From positions 68,101,501 to 68,165,500 of the forward strand of contig NC_080590.1 of assembly GCF_029962835.1 (NCBI RefSeq): a DNA stretch of 64,000 nucleotides, written 5' to 3'. Below are positions 1-12,391 of the stretch, in pieces. Within the stretch, counting starts at the first letter, position 1; every line of letters starts with the position of its first letter. Position numbers and translations under genes: made by a program. The stretch comes from Magnolia sinica. Taxonomy: Eukaryota > Streptophyta > Magnoliopsida > Magnoliales > Magnoliaceae. The notes beneath the pieces were generated by a model, which worked only from the letters and a program-made list of their open reading frames with translations, was not told the DNA's origin and did not search any database.

Positions 1-74
1 GCACCTCTCGGCCTCCGTGCACGGGTTGGACGGCTAGGCCCGGCTTCATCCACGAGCGCTCTCTTCTTCCCCAT
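1..74 (-). CDS. putative gag N-terminus of element A (partial)
   Basis: An ATG at 74 on the minus strand opens a frame still open at the left edge (24 codons). The peptide begins MGKKRALVDEAG and is rich in Lys, Arg and Pro, like the basic start of many plant Ty3/gypsy gag proteins. It lies about 880 bases after the PBS, where gag is expected. An ATG farther upstream on the same strand (669) opens an 80-codon frame with no gag features, which I treat as leader sequence. The length is too short for domain assignment. Gag would form the particle shell in the cytoplasm. Function rests on position and composition only. Confidence 0.4.
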   Translation of the reverse strand, partial: MGKKRALVDEAGPSRPTRARRPRG

Positions 75-951
75 CAAAGAAAGAAGAGCAGAAATGGAAA
101 ATATGGCCGTGATGAACTCAAAGAGGGTCATGAGAAATGAGAGAAAGAGAGAAATAGGAAGATGGTGAAGCTTCCACACACTTAAGACCTAAAAAGGGGA
201 TGTAAGAGCTCAAATGAGAAGGAAGGAAAGGGAAATCAGCAATGGGAGTGAGGGTTTTGAGATGGGGTGATGGGGTTTGCACGAAAATGGAAGAAGAAGA
301 AGATTTGGGAGAGATTTGAAAGAGTTTGGAGAGAGTTTTCAAGAAAGGGAGAGCTTGGGAGGGATGTTTGTGAAGGAAATAGGTTAAAGGAATGGTTTCA
401 AATAGAAAATCGTGGAGGGGTGGGCCACCTTAGGCCAAGGAAGCATCGGTCCGCGCCGGCCCGGCCCGCCTGGCCCGCTGATCGGCGAGCCCTTGCCGAA
501 CCGGCGATGGCATCGCCAGTCTCTGGACTAACTGGTGATGCCTCACCATTTGGGCGAGGTCCTCCTGGTCCCCCATGGTCAGAAATGTGTGGTTCCCCCC
601 CTGGGCCCCACAGGAAATGCCCCGATCGGCCCCTTGCATGATTTGATGCCTATCGGGCCATTCTGACAAAAATCTGATTAAAATAAAGATTTCTTGAAGG
701 TTTAAAGGTTAAAACAAGATGATAAACCATCTAAACTCATTAATAGATGATCTAGAAAAGGTTTCGAGACACTGTGTGTGATTAGGAGAGAGCACAGACT
801 CGATCTCGGCGAAGGTTTTTAGGAAACTTTCGCCGATAGAAGCTACGGAGCACAAACACAAAATCTACGATAGACCCACACCCAAATACACTAAAGTGGT
901 GACAACGTGTGGTGTGTGACCATAACCCAGGTCCGGTTTAATCCAGATCAT
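75..951 (-). other. untranslated leader of element A
   Basis: This stretch lies between the PBS and the putative gag start. It is non-coding as far as I can see. It holds a GC-rich block at about 440-640 and a C/T-rich block (minus strand) at about 120-360. The frames at 118-342, 267-641 and 430-669 show no family resemblance. Confidence 0.55.
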
Positions 952-963
952 GCTTTGATACCA
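952..963 (-). other. primer binding site of element A (initiator Met-tRNA)
   Basis: The minus strand reads TGGTATCAAAGC three bases after the LTR end, one base off the usual TGGTATCAGAGC. It fixes the orientation of A and marks 967-4063 as its 5' LTR. Confidence 0.85.
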
Positions 964-1299
964 ACTTGTAACGCCATGAAATTCGGGGGTCGAGCATAAC
1001 TCAGCTCCCGAGTTCGAAAACATCACTTATGCAACATATTTGATGATGGATGTATGTTGACTGTATTAGTGCATAAAACATGGAATAGATTAAGCCAAAA
1101 CACAGATATAATTCAGGGATAAGTGAAAAAAAGCAAGCGGAAGACTTATAGAAATATATGTGTACAAGTGTAAATCCCTGAAGTACATTCACTAACCAGG
1201 TCGTATGAAAGTGTTACTTAACAAAATTACAAGTAGCAAGTTACATCATTTAAATTCCTAAAAATAATCCCAGAGTCCCGCGCATCAGACCAAGGCTCG

Positions 1300-1455
1300 C
1301 TAGAACCCGTCTGAAAACTGCATATAAGAGAAAGCAGCCTCATCATCATTCATCTCTCGCTCTGCCTCAGAAGTCGCATCCACATCTGCAACATCAGAAC
1401 CTAAGACAGAGTCTGGTGGGTGTTTAACACCGCCCCAGAACGTGGGAGTGAGTGA
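1300..1455 (-). other. short conserved reading frame in LTR A
   Basis: On the minus strand a frame of about 50 codons ends with the peptide AAFSYMQFSDGF and a TAG. LTRs B and D carry the same frame with EEFSYVQLSGG at the matching place. The upstream end is uncertain because A differs by small indels there. See the copies at 5500-5655 and 25625-25780. Confidence 0.45.
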
Positions 1456-3321
1456 TCAACTCAGTGGAACAATAAGGCACTGGTTAACATGTTATCAGTT
1501 CAATCAAGTAGTAATGATAAAGCATAACAATTAAACAAGTCCTAAGTACTCTTGTTAATGCAGGGATGTAGGCAAAATGATGCATGCCCTCACGCGTACA
1601 CCCACAGCGTCTTCATCTTACGTTACGCATGACACCACCTTAAAGTGTGCCACACCCACAAAGCACATGCAAATGCGGTGTATGGATATGATTACCAAGT
1701 TGTTATTAGTCCTTTTCATACAGCAGGATTGGGAAGCTAAAATACCTTCCTCATGTCACCATCCAAACAGTGATCCATTCTAGGGTCGGCAGTCCTAGAC
1801 ATCTCATACGATCATATGGTTTCAGGTCGTAGCAAAGGGCTCGTCACCAATCAATGCACGCCTATCATACCTTCGTTACTACACCAAGGCTCGTCACCTC
1901 AATGCGGTATCCAGGCATGCTTGAGGTCACTACAAAGGGCTCGTCACCAATCAATGTAGGCCGACAGCACGAATATAGTGTCCCATACCACCATAATCGG
2001 CTCACGAGTTTAGTTGCTCACTAGTCACTACGGGGAGGCTCGTCACCCTAGCGTAGGCCGACAGCTCGACCACGGTGTCCCATACCACCATGTCCGACTC
2101 ATGAGTCTTAGCGGATCAAGGTACCATGGTTAATAGGATTTCACTGGTAAGTTCGGTACCCTAGATTCAAGTAGTAACGTCTATACATGGTGAACATACA
2201 TCGGACAATCGGGTTACTTGACGAACTCGACTAGCACGAGCGCACGTTGGGTTGAACGACATAGAGTGCGCAATCACTCCGCGTGGCCAAACCACTGCCG
2301 CCAACTCTAATACGACTCGGATTCGTCTAATACGTCCTACGTGGTGAAAGCAACCTCAGCCACGATCTTAAGGCCGATTACCGATTTCCTGGACTATTCG
2401 TAGTCCCACACACCTTACACTACAACAGATATTCATATTGAATGTAAAACAGTAATGGAACAACAACTTAAATCAAGTGGTACTCAAGCATCTGAAGAAT
2501 ATCAACTTAACATAAATGTAAGCATAAGCAATGCTTGAAATTAAATAACATGGAATGTAACTAGCAAGAAGGAAATCATACACACTAGTGGGAGAGTTGA
2601 GAATCGCTTCTCAACGCCCATACTAGGTTGAAATATCACACATTAGAACATTCAGACATTTCTACAAACACTTAGAGTACATGATACAACATACAAGACG
2701 TATGTTGAAAAAAACATATTTGGACAATTCCTTTTACCAAGGAGTTGTCATACATACATCTAGCATACATACATGACAAATAATCATGGCAAACACAAGT
2801 GCATATTTTATATGTATACGGTACTTTATACATACACATAGAATACACAAATCTCAATATAACACATGCATATCAGGAATGCAACATAAACACAACATTT
2901 GGCATGTGAAATCTCATCCATAACAAGAATAAATCATTAACTGGCATTGAAAGCCTTAAAAACCCTAACCTATACAGTTAAAGTCCGCACCTTAAGCCAG
3001 AAAAGAAACACCGAACTGATTTAGATGAGTTGTCTTCGTCAACGGCGATAGAATACCCTAAAACAAGGATAGAAATGAGATACAACAACACCAAGACTAA
3101 TCTAAGCTCTAACACAGATTAGGGTTAGGTTAACTTACCCCAAGATGAACTCAGAATTATCAGAATAACGATTCAAAGTGAAGGTTCAAAGATGAATAAG
3201 AATAGGAAAGAATCCAAGATGATTCACGAACTTCTCTCTCACTTTCTCTCTCTTTTCCACTCTCTTTCTTAGGTAGGGTTAGAGAAAATTCGTATGGAAA
3301 AGAGAGCTAGGGTTTAAGGAC

Positions 3322-3330
3322 TATAAATAG
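3322..3330 (-). promoter_or_regulatory. TATA-like box of LTR A
   Basis: The minus strand reads CCTATTTATAG, followed by a C/T-rich stretch, the same layout as the TATA boxes of the other LTRs here. It is the likely start region of the element transcript. Confidence 0.5.
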
Positions 3331-4063
3331 GCCTCAAATTGATGAAAATAACCCCAGGGCCAAGGTATACTTAGGGTATAACCAAAACCTGACTCTCGCG
3401 ATCCAACGAAGCACTTCTTGTGGGCCAAATACCACGAAAGGTCGGACTTAAGCTCCTTAACCATGGATCTAGGTCAAGCTGAGTTTTCGTACCGACCGGC
3501 TCTTCAGATCATCCGTGGCGGACCACACTCAATTCAACGGTCACGGAAACTCGATCAGGTCCACAAGCACAAGGATATGCCTGGGCCACCTTCCCTGATC
3601 AGAGGGTAAAATTGGGTTAGAATCCAATGGTTAGATAGCTTAAAATCGTCGCGCAAGCGACACGACTCAGATTTCATAAAAGCTTAATAAATTTCCAACC
3701 GTTCTCACACTCTTCACTCCGAACTCAATCAAATCGACCCAGAACATCACATGGACTTGATTTTTGAGGTGATGGTCAAGCCCAACATGGTGACCGCAAC
3801 AGCTTAAGATCATCGCTATCGGACTTTCGACGCACAGTCCAGGTCCGATCCAGAACTTCCAAAAATTTCTCAGAACAACTGGATTTAGCGATGGATCCCA
3901 GATTTCAGAGTAACGTAGCGCTAACTAATCTATAAGTTTTGAGTCATGCAGATACAATTTAAAGTGATTGATGCAAATTTCACAAGCAATCGAGTATAGC
4001 GCTAATTACCCTAAAAACAACTACTTAAGGAAAAATTAACACAAAATTTCCAAGGTCGTTACA

Positions 4064-6003
4064 CTTGATTGCTGCCATATGATCTGAGTTACGATGTATT
4101 CGATAAATTATACATGTGTGTAAACTATGTGAATATATAATGCATTCTATGTGTTTGTTGAAATGTTTGAATGAAATTGAAATTATGATTTGTGCTTGCC
4201 ATGACTATTAATCTAGAATACATGTTTGTTGTATGTAAGACAACTCCTTTATGAAAGGATTTGCCATAATATATGTTATAACTAATTTAGTTCATGCATG
4301 TGGTAATGTGTAGTCTAAGTGTTTGATAAAATGTCTAAATGAGAAATTGTTTGATGAACCACTTTTAATAAGAGTGTTGAGACAAGATTCTCAACTACCT
4401 TATCCATATATATAGTTTCCTTCATGTAATGTAAATTGCTATTATGTGATTTATGGATGAAATGCATATGTATAACAACATGTTCAATGTGTTTGATAAA
4501 ATGCTTAAATGAGAATTATGTTTGAATTGTTTGATTAAATGCTATTATGATTAACATATGTGACTACCTATTACATTTAAGTATGATTAGGACTACTACG
4601 TAGTCCAGGCAATCGGTAATGGTTCCCAATTGAGTGGCCGAACTAGTTTCGCCACATCGGATATGTTCGATGAATCCGAACCGCACGGTGATTGTCGATA
4701 ATGGTTAGACCACGTGGAGTGCTTATACATTCCATGTCAATTAATTCAGTGTGTGCTCATACCAATTGAACTTGTCAAATAACCCGATTAGCCTATTGTG
4801 TGTTTACCATGTATGGACATTACTGATTGAATCTAAGGTAACACTTACCAATGTAAAGCCCATTTCAACCATGGTACCAAGATCTGTTAAGACTCATGAG
4901 CCAGGCATAGTAGTGTATGGGACACCATGGTCGAGCTGTCAGCCTACGCTGGGGTGACAAGTCTCCCCGTAGTGTCTAGTGAGCAACCCAAACTTGTGAG
5001 TTGAATATAGTGGTTTATGGGACACTGTATTCGAGCTGTCGGCCTACATTCAAGTGACGAGCCTCCCGTAGTGACCTCGAGTATAAACACTTGAATTTAC
5101 CTATCCACTATTTTCAGTAGGGGTGATGCCCTACAACTTGCCTATTGTATGCGATTAACTAGGATTAACGACCCTAGATGGATCCCCGCTTGGGTTGATG
5201 ATATAAAGGGAGGTACTTTAACTTCTTGAATCTGCTGTATGAATAAGCCTAATCAATTACTTGGCTAATACGACCAGCACTGCATTGCATGTGCTTTGGC
5301 AAGGAAGCGCACGTTTAGGGAGTTTGTCATGCGTGATCGTTAGATGAAGTCGCTGAGGGAGTGCAGGTGAGGGCATGCATCATTACTACATATCATTCCT
5401 GTATTAACAAGAGTAATTAGGAATGATTGTTGTATTGCTTTATCATTACTACTTGATTGAAATGATAACATGTTAACCTTTGCTTTATAGTCCCACTGAG
5501 TTGATCACTCACTCCCACTCTGGGATGGTGTTTTAAAACACCAACCAGACTCTAATCTAGATGTAGGTTATGGTGAGGCTTACGTGCCAGAGCCAGATTT
5601 CATAGACGAGGAGGAGGAGTTCTCCTACGTGCAGCTCTCAGGCGGGTCTGTGTAGACCTAGAGCTGCGTTGTCAGGATTACAGGGATACAAGGATTAGTT
5701 GGACCCTTTATGTTTTTGCCATTTTGTAAACTTTGGAAGCAATATATGTAAACATTCAACTCAGTTACATACTTATACTCTGGAGGTTGTAAATCACTTA
5801 CTTGTTCAAATATGCATGTTACAGTCTTCCGCTTGCTTAATCAAATTACCTCTGGAGTATGATATGCTGTTTTAGTGTAATCCCACTCATGTTTAATGTA
5901 CTAATATGGACAATATTTAAACATCATTATCTATATTGCATAAGTGATGTGCTGGATCTCAGGAGTTGAGCTTTGTTTGACCCCCAATTTTTAGGGCGTT
6001 ACA
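4064..6003 (+). mobile_element. LTR B, 3' part of a solo LTR of the A/B/D family
   Basis: This stretch is collinear with 24188-26122 of LTR D and ends GGGCGTTACA at 6003. The first 1.19 kb of the LTR is missing: A begins exactly where B stops. No PBS follows 6003 and the sequence goes straight into LTR C, so B is best read as a solo LTR inserted in C and then split by A. Its other half should lie left of the window, beyond A. Confidence 0.75.
5500..5655 (+). other. short conserved reading frame in LTR B (51 codons plus stop)
   Basis: The frame opens after a TGA just downstream of a splice-acceptor-like TTTATAG at 5484-5490. It reads DHSLPLWDGVLKHQPDS early and EEEEFSYVQLSGGSV at the end, then TAG. 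LTR D has a frame of identical length with no indels. There is no ATG near the start, so if translated it would be a downstream exon or the tail of a longer protein. I know of no named family for it. Confidence 0.45.
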
Positions 6004-8853
6004 GATTATCTCACGAGATGTTTGAAGAATCCCAACTGTCATGAGAGAAGTGGGCCCCACACTAATCGCAGGTCCCATCTGGCCCGTCCAAATGGTGCAG
6101 ATCACCGTGATAGGCCCAAGGTAGAAAAATGCCATTACAGGCGATTTCATCTTCCCCTCCAGTGGTGAAACCCACCATGATGGTGTGGGTCCCATTTTAT
6201 GATCAAGAATGCACATTCGATGGGCCGTGATGGCAAGAATCAATCCCACATGCTGGATCAACACCATGCATACAGAAACAGCGAGTGTAACCACACTGTC
6301 AGGGTCATTGCGATATGAAATAATGGTCGTTGGATGCAATCCGAAAGCTAACCCTAGACCTATAAATAGGCCACGTTCGTCTTAAGATTCTTAATGAGAG
6401 ATCAGGGAGTGAGGGAGAGAAAATGGGAAAGAAATAAGGGAGAGGAAAGAGAGATAGAGCCGTGCTCGAGCAAAACTCAATACCACACTCTACCGAGTTG
6501 GCCCGACCTGCTCGAGTCAATCAGAGTCAGGGACTCTGTGAGTCAGGATCCGGGTGTTCGGGGATGATGGATCACGAGACAGGAAGTGGCATGTTCGACA
6601 TGGGCATGGATCCGGGTTTCCCAGATGTCTTGGAAAAGCATCCTGAAAATGTAGATCGAGTGAAGAACATTGTCTCCATCTTGATGAAGGGCCCCATCCT
6701 CCTTACATCTCCTGGTTTTCAGGAACCCTCGCCTGTGTTCCCCAACTCCTCTCCTTTCATACTCATAAATACATAAACGAACCCAGGCAAGCTGATGCTA
6801 CTGGAGGAAAGACGCTATGTACCGGTACTGTTTTGAACCCTGGTTCTTGGGATCCTTCCCCTCTTGCTGTCGGAACGACGTCGTCAGTAATGTAGCACAC
6901 GATAGGTGGACAATCGAAGATTGCATTTGCATTAGCACATCCACCTGGCCATCATGCCCAGCCAACTCAAGCTGACGGGTATTGTTTCCTTAACAGTTGG
7001 TCTTGTTGTTCAACTGGCTATAGACTCTGGCTGCAGTCGAGTCACAGTTATCGACATTGATGTCCATTAAGGCAATGGAACGGCTGAAGGGTTCTATCAT
7101 TCAGATAGTGTCCTCAAAATCTCCCTTCACATGAATCATGGCTCGTGAGTTCCGTCTCAGCCACAGATAGGTTGCATAGACGAGCTTAGCGATGGTGAAG
7201 GCTTTGGTTTTAATCTGAATACGCCTTTGTCAAATGGAACTGGTGGCCGAGGATATGAATACACGATGACCGAATTGGTTGCCCGACCATACTGAGGTTC
7301 AACCCACAGCTAATGGTTATGGTTGTTGGCCAAGATTCTAATGCAAATTCGACCCTAAGGGCGCACGCACCTCCTAGCGATGTCGTAGGCAGTTCAAAAC
7401 ATAAGGTGATAATTTCTTCCCCTTGAGCTTTCCATTTTTCCATTAGCTTAAGTGATAGTTCTTATTTTAATTTCGATTGTGAATTGATACCTTTACCTTA
7501 TAATCACATGTGTTAATTACTGGAATTGAAATGCTAGATAACATGCCTTATAATTATCCTGTATATTTTCTTATGCTTGTGGATTAGTGTTGATTGTTTA
7601 TGGAACTTAAACTGGTACATCAGTGGGAAACCCCCACTTATAAATGTACACCCATACTTGAGATGCAACCCGATTGATTGTGATTGAAATGGACCTTTGA
7701 CTTAGTGGTTATTGAATTATGGTTTAATTTGAATATTAATGTGGGCTTACCATCCAGGGGTTGCTGTGTCTAAATAGTTTTTAAGGATGGTCTTTTATCG
7801 CATGGTTTTGATATTAGCCCTATGTGGCTTAGTTTTAATAATTACCTTATGTGGTTTAGCTTGATATTCACCCTCGGTGGCTTTGTTTTGGTATTTGCCT
7901 TAGAGGGGTTCGACATTTTATTTTGTGCAATCATGCAATGGTAAGCCCCATATACTGAAATATGATTGGCCACTAGTCGATGGGTTCCATTAAACATCCT
8001 AAGGTGGTATCCTCATGGGCTGGGGATGGTGGTCATGGGACACTATGCCCGAGCTGTCAGCCTACGTTAGTGACGAGCCCCTGTAGTGACCTTAAGCTTA
8101 TTTAAACCGGTTGATTGTAATTAGACTAATAATGGCTTGGCTAATCACGCATATATGGCACAGACCATCGTTTATCGATTTATGTACGTGATGTACGATA
8201 GACAGTCGTAATGCGATACGTGATGTACGCACGTGATGTGCTTCGCTAATAGCCAACCTTTACATGGGTGACAAGCCCAACTTCTGAACGGATGAGCATC
8301 CCCGGGTCGATGATGCATTCACGCATCCATGCATCTAATAAGACTGCATCATGTATTGTTTTGTATGTTTTATTATAACTATGCTTACCTAATGTGGTAG
8401 TGTGTAATCATGAGGGGAATTTACACTGAGTTGGCCACTCATCCATCAAATATATAACCGTACAGGTAGCACAGATGGCTTAAGTGATTTTCAGGTTCAG
8501 ACTGTTGAGGAGCAGGGTACAAGTGTCAGGGGTGCATGGCCGTATCTACTTCAAGAAGCTACGTGATCTTGCGACTTTTTTATATGCATTTTAATATTTT
8601 CTCATGTATTAAGTTATGAAATTCTTACAGTTGTAAATATAGAGACATTGGTTTGTATAAATAATTATGGGCAACCTCTTGTATATTCCAAATGTAAATG
8701 CAAACTTTTCTTTATGTTGATCTGTCCATCCTACGCTAATCTGCTAACTCTAAATGAAAAATATATATATGAAATTTGGCTCTCTATAGGTTAACACTCG
8801 TGTTTTTGGGAAACGGGTCATATACTCGGGTCCTGAAAATATGGGGCGTTACA
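6004..8853 (+). repeat. LTR C, 3' part (5' LTR of element C/E)
   Basis: This part is homologous to LTR E in order: 6004 matches about 10462, 7400-7500 matches about 20000-20090, and 8300-8853 matches 20830-21388. It ends GGGGCGTTACA at 8853. About 1.2 kb of its 5' end is absent, displaced by B and A. It contains a TATA box at 6361, a degenerate repeat of about 35 bases at 7790-7915, and one copy of the hairpin motif at 8062-8086. Confidence 0.75.
6361..6369 (+). promoter_or_regulatory. TATA box of LTR C
   Basis: TATAAATAG in CCTATAAATAGGCC, followed by a G/A-rich leader at about 6390-6455. The placement is like that of the other LTR promoters here. Confidence 0.5.
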
Positions 8854-9230
8854 TGACAAGTGGATGTCGGCCATGGCAGAGGTGATGGAATCTCTACATA
8901 AGAGTTAGTGAAACTTCTAAATGGTTAGTGAAACTTCTAAATGGTTACATGACAAGTGAATGTCGACCATGGCAGAGGCATGAGAGTTAGTGAAACTTCT
9001 AAATGGTTAGATGGCTATAGGGTGCAAGTAGGTGTTTAAAAAGAAGGAAGCATTAACACTAATGTAACAACCCCAGTTTTGATAATTAGTCATATACATT
9101 TGCACAAACACATAACCTTTATGGGAAATTGGTGAATGCTTAGAAACATTGCAAATTATATTATCACCTTTCCTATCCACAGTAGAAGTACTGAATTTCA
9201 GGGATGAAATTCTCTTTAATGGGGGTAGAT
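8854..9230 (+). mobile_element. residual internal region of element C/E with tandem repeats and PPT
   Basis: Only 377 bases separate LTR C from LTR E. The 95 bases starting at the LTR's last GTTACA (8849) are duplicated at 8944, and inside them GTTAGTGAAACTTCTAAATG occurs at 8904, 8924 and 8986. There is no PBS and no coding sequence. The right end is a typical gypsy polypurine tract (TGGGGGTAGAT, 9220-9230) directly before TGTAACACG. The element cannot start reverse transcription in this form. Confidence 0.7.
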
Positions 9231-10724
9231 TGTAACACGCCGTACTTTTCGGTACTCGGGTGTTACCATGCAACCTAACTTAGTATAAATACAAACCTAA
9301 CTTATTTGAACATTTACATTCATTGTATTCTAAATCCAACGGTTGAAAATAATCACCATCCATATACCAAGCTATCCACCCATTATTATTTAAGATAGAT
9401 CATCACATCATTAGAGAAACCTATTTTTAGGATTTTGGTTTCATAAATAGACAAATCTAATCGATTATCTTAAATTTAGAGCCCTGAATCACGAGACCCG
9501 CCGTTTATCAAGTTTGTGGCATCATGTTCAATGATCTAACACTAAATCGTGTGAATCTGATTGTTAGATGGTAATACTGACTATTCAGGTGCACCTAGGC
9601 TAGTTTAAGACCCTCTCAGATCGTTGATTACTGACAATGAGTTGATCTAACTATTGGATGGTTGGAAAACACCTTTTATGATGCACAAATGAAGTTTTAT
9701 AGCCTACCTGAATGTTCGACCTGCCTTATCTTTGGTTTGATGGCCTGACAGTTCTGCTTAGGATAAATGGACTGAGTGGATTTCATTAAACAACACTGTG
9801 AGGCCTGCACTAGTGTTTTGTGTGCACCAGGGGTGGTGCACCTGCAGTGCACCGAACCCACTAGCATGGTCAAACGAGGTTGACTCGTATTTTATTGAAA
9901 AAGAGAAAATTCTTTCCTGTTGTTCCCACCAATGGACAGTTTAAACGCAAGCCGTTCATGTGTTTGATCTGTGGCCAACCATCACCCCACACCAGGATGA
10001 TCTGAACCGTTCATCTGGTTCGGAGGGTTGGGCCGACCAAAACCCTACCTCCTACTCGAGTCACTGCACATGCACATGCACACAAACCCAGCCCAAATAG
10101 GCATGCGTGCAGTATTTTTTGAAAATGGGATTTCCTGTTCCTCCTTTTGTTGCCTCACTGGTAATCCATTTCCATGGTAATCCAGACCGTTCATTGCGAA
10201 GTGATCCCAGCCACTCGTCCGAGCAACAAGGCGCTTAGAGTTTCTTCCACAAAAAGGAGAAAAGGCAGAGGGAATCTTTCCATTAAAGAGAAGAAGAGAT
10301 CCTAGCCACTGGGACATTTCTAGAAGACGATATGTATGCATCTGGAGCGTCCATGTTAGGGCATGTAACAACCCTAAAGAGTGGAATGAAAGGTTTCAAC
10401 GAGAAATTCTTACTGCACGAGATATCATTGCGACCGAAAATGTCGAGGAGGGTGATTAGTAAACGGAGTTTAGCTATGTATGGTGGATCTCACAACAGTC
10501 GATGGACTCATCTAGTCTGTCCAAATGGGTCAGATCAAAGAAATAGGCAGTAGAAGGAAAATCACCATGAGTGGCTAACTCATCTTCTCCATTGAAGCAG
10601 AAAACCCACCATTATAGAGTGGACCACACTAGATGATCAAATGCAACGATCTGATGGATCTCATGGTCAGGAGACTATCTATTCCATCAAAATTGGGCCA
10701 TGCAACCAGATCGTGGAGTTATCG
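9231..10724 (+). repeat. LTR E, 5' part (3' LTR of element C/E)
   Basis: It starts TGTAACACG right after the PPT. It is interrupted at 10724/10725 by element N and resumes at 18825. The five bases TATCG (10720-10724) recur at 18820-18824 as the target duplication made by N. Confidence 0.8.
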
Positions 10725-10870
10725 TGTAGCATCCCGATTTCCATGTACCAAATTACATGCACACCTAGACATATACATCTACCCCATGAGGAATATAGTG
10801 AAATATTAAACATAACGGATCAATGCAAATGGAACAAATAAATAAATTTCTGGGACGAAATTTTATTTAA

Positions 10871-10881
10871 GGGGGGTAGAT
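10871..10881 (+). other. PPT-like tract inside the 5' LTR of N
   Basis: GGGGGGTAGAT, preceded by ACGAAATTTTATTTAA as at the 3' end of gypsy internal regions, and followed by TGTAACACC. It looks like a former junction of internal region and LTR now carried inside the LTR. The 3' LTR has the same at 15327-15337. Confidence 0.75.
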
Positions 10882-12383
10882 TGTAACACCTCGAACTTTT
10901 CAATATTAAAAATTCTCAAGTGTTATCATAGAATTTAACCAATTATGTACATGTCTATGGTACCAATCTAGCTAACCTAACCTTACATCTATTTCCCAAC
11001 GCGAATCTGACTATTGGGAATAGTCTCCATTCATAAATCAATCCATCTGACCGTTGATTTTGACATATGATCATTATATACCCAGGTATTCTCGCTTGTT
11101 CTTCATAACCAACTGTTCAACCAACTAATCCACACATTAGGAGTTGCCTCCATTCATAGAGTAAGCCAATCGAACCATCTATCATACATTCTATGGGACC
11201 GAATCAACAGATCCATCATTCATCTAGTGCGATCAGACCACTAAATTACTAAACTTACCGATGATTTTCACCTAAACTAGGCCGAGAACCCTAGGAATCA
11301 TCAATAATCATATTTAGGAATGATTTGACTATCAGACCTTCATAGATCGCAAGATAACCCTGTTATTTATAAGTATGGCCTAATTAAGCCTTAGACCTGC
11401 CTCATCTTTTGGGTCGAGCCTTAATATGAGCTGTCAAAATGAATGAACAGAGTGAATTAACCAGAATATCACTATGGGCCCCGAATCTGCCGAGTTAGTA
11501 CAGATAGTTAGCATGCACCTGTTGTGCACTATACTTAGAATCAGGTCAAATTAGGTTTGACCCGATGAAGTTCCAAAGAAGGAAATCTTCCACCTTCCTT
11601 GTTGCATGCGGACTGACAGTCGTCTGTGCTTGGGATCGTGGCCCATGAAAGAGGGTCCTCTTCCCAAATCTAAATCGTCCATCTGATGCGGACGAAGCCC
11701 CGGTCAAAACCTTGGAGGTTTCAACCAACGATCAGCGAACAAAAGGCCGCGCTATGATCAACTGTGCGAGCTATCCAGAGCTTGGACCTACCTCATATTT
11801 TGATCCCTGGACCGAGATTGCAGGACAAACTTAATGGAGGGATCACATCTCCCGGATGTCATGATGGTGGACCCCACAGACTCCACTAAGAACCGGACTC
11901 CTTCCGCACCCCTTCTGCTCTCCTTCCCCAACAACAGAGAAATCGGACATGTCTTTTCCTCATGCTTAGGAAAACGTGAGATGTCATCCTTCCTTCAATC
12001 TAAGCTATCCAAACCATAAGAAGTGGGTTCTAATTCTCCCCAAGAAGTCCAAAAGAAGAGGGAAACTGAGACTACGACACTCCCTGATTCTCATGCAGAA
12101 TAGCTGCGTTAGACCTCCCTGCTAGGCCATCACCTGATCATTCTTACACTCAAGAACCCGATCACAACCTTCTATCTATGGTCCCATCTAGGGACAACTT
12201 AGTACCGTCCAGATCCGATCGGATCTACGGAGTAAAGAAGTAAATTTGGAAGGAGGTTAGCCATAGACAGCATTTATGTTGTTACATTCGAAAGCTGCAC
12301 AAAAATAGGGACTACGTAAAGAATACATCTGTTTTCTTTGCTGGGCAAGAGTTTTCGTAGAAGAGTCTAGAGATCCTTAGGCC

Positions 12384-12391
12384 TATAAATG
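12384..12391 (+). promoter_or_regulatory. TATA box of the 5' LTR of N
   Basis: TATAAATG, followed by CCTCTCTCGTCTG and a G/A-rich leader. The 3' LTR has TATAAAAG at the matching place. Confidence 0.5.

Larger units (their letters stand above)
1..4063 (-). mobile_element. LTR retrotransposon A, 5' part (5' LTR, PBS, leader, start of gag); continues off the left edge
   Basis: Read on the minus strand, a 3.1 kb LTR runs from 4063 to 967. It is followed by a primer binding site for initiator Met-tRNA, a leader of about 870 bases and the start of an open frame that leaves the window. The PBS shows that this is the 5' LTR, so the body and 3' LTR lie beyond base 1. The element abuts LTR B of its own family at 4063/4064, in the middle of B's sequence, so A most likely inserted into B. 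The matching TSD (expected CTTGA) would be off-window. The superfamily is probably Ty3/gypsy, from the long LTR and the Met PBS; no pol is visible to prove it. Confidence 0.8.
967..4063 (-). repeat. 5' LTR of element A (A/B/D family, 3.1 kb)
   Basis: The ends are TGTAACG and CGTTACA in inverted form, the usual TG..CA of LTRs. The right part (967 to about 2900) is the inverse of 4064-6003 and 24188-26122, with the same ordered landmarks: a hairpin motif in two copies (1930-1959 and 2028-2056), a short acidic frame, and the closing CGTTACA. A TATA-like box lies near 3322 with a C/T-rich leader after it. Confidence 0.85.

Noticed and set aside
430..669. 80-codon minus-strand frame between the PBS and the gag-like start of A
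   Set aside because: GC-rich leader with overlapping frames on both strands and no gag features.
9060..9075. TGTAACAACCCC inside the C/E interior as another LTR start
   Set aside because: No PPT precedes it and no matching LTR end follows before 9230.
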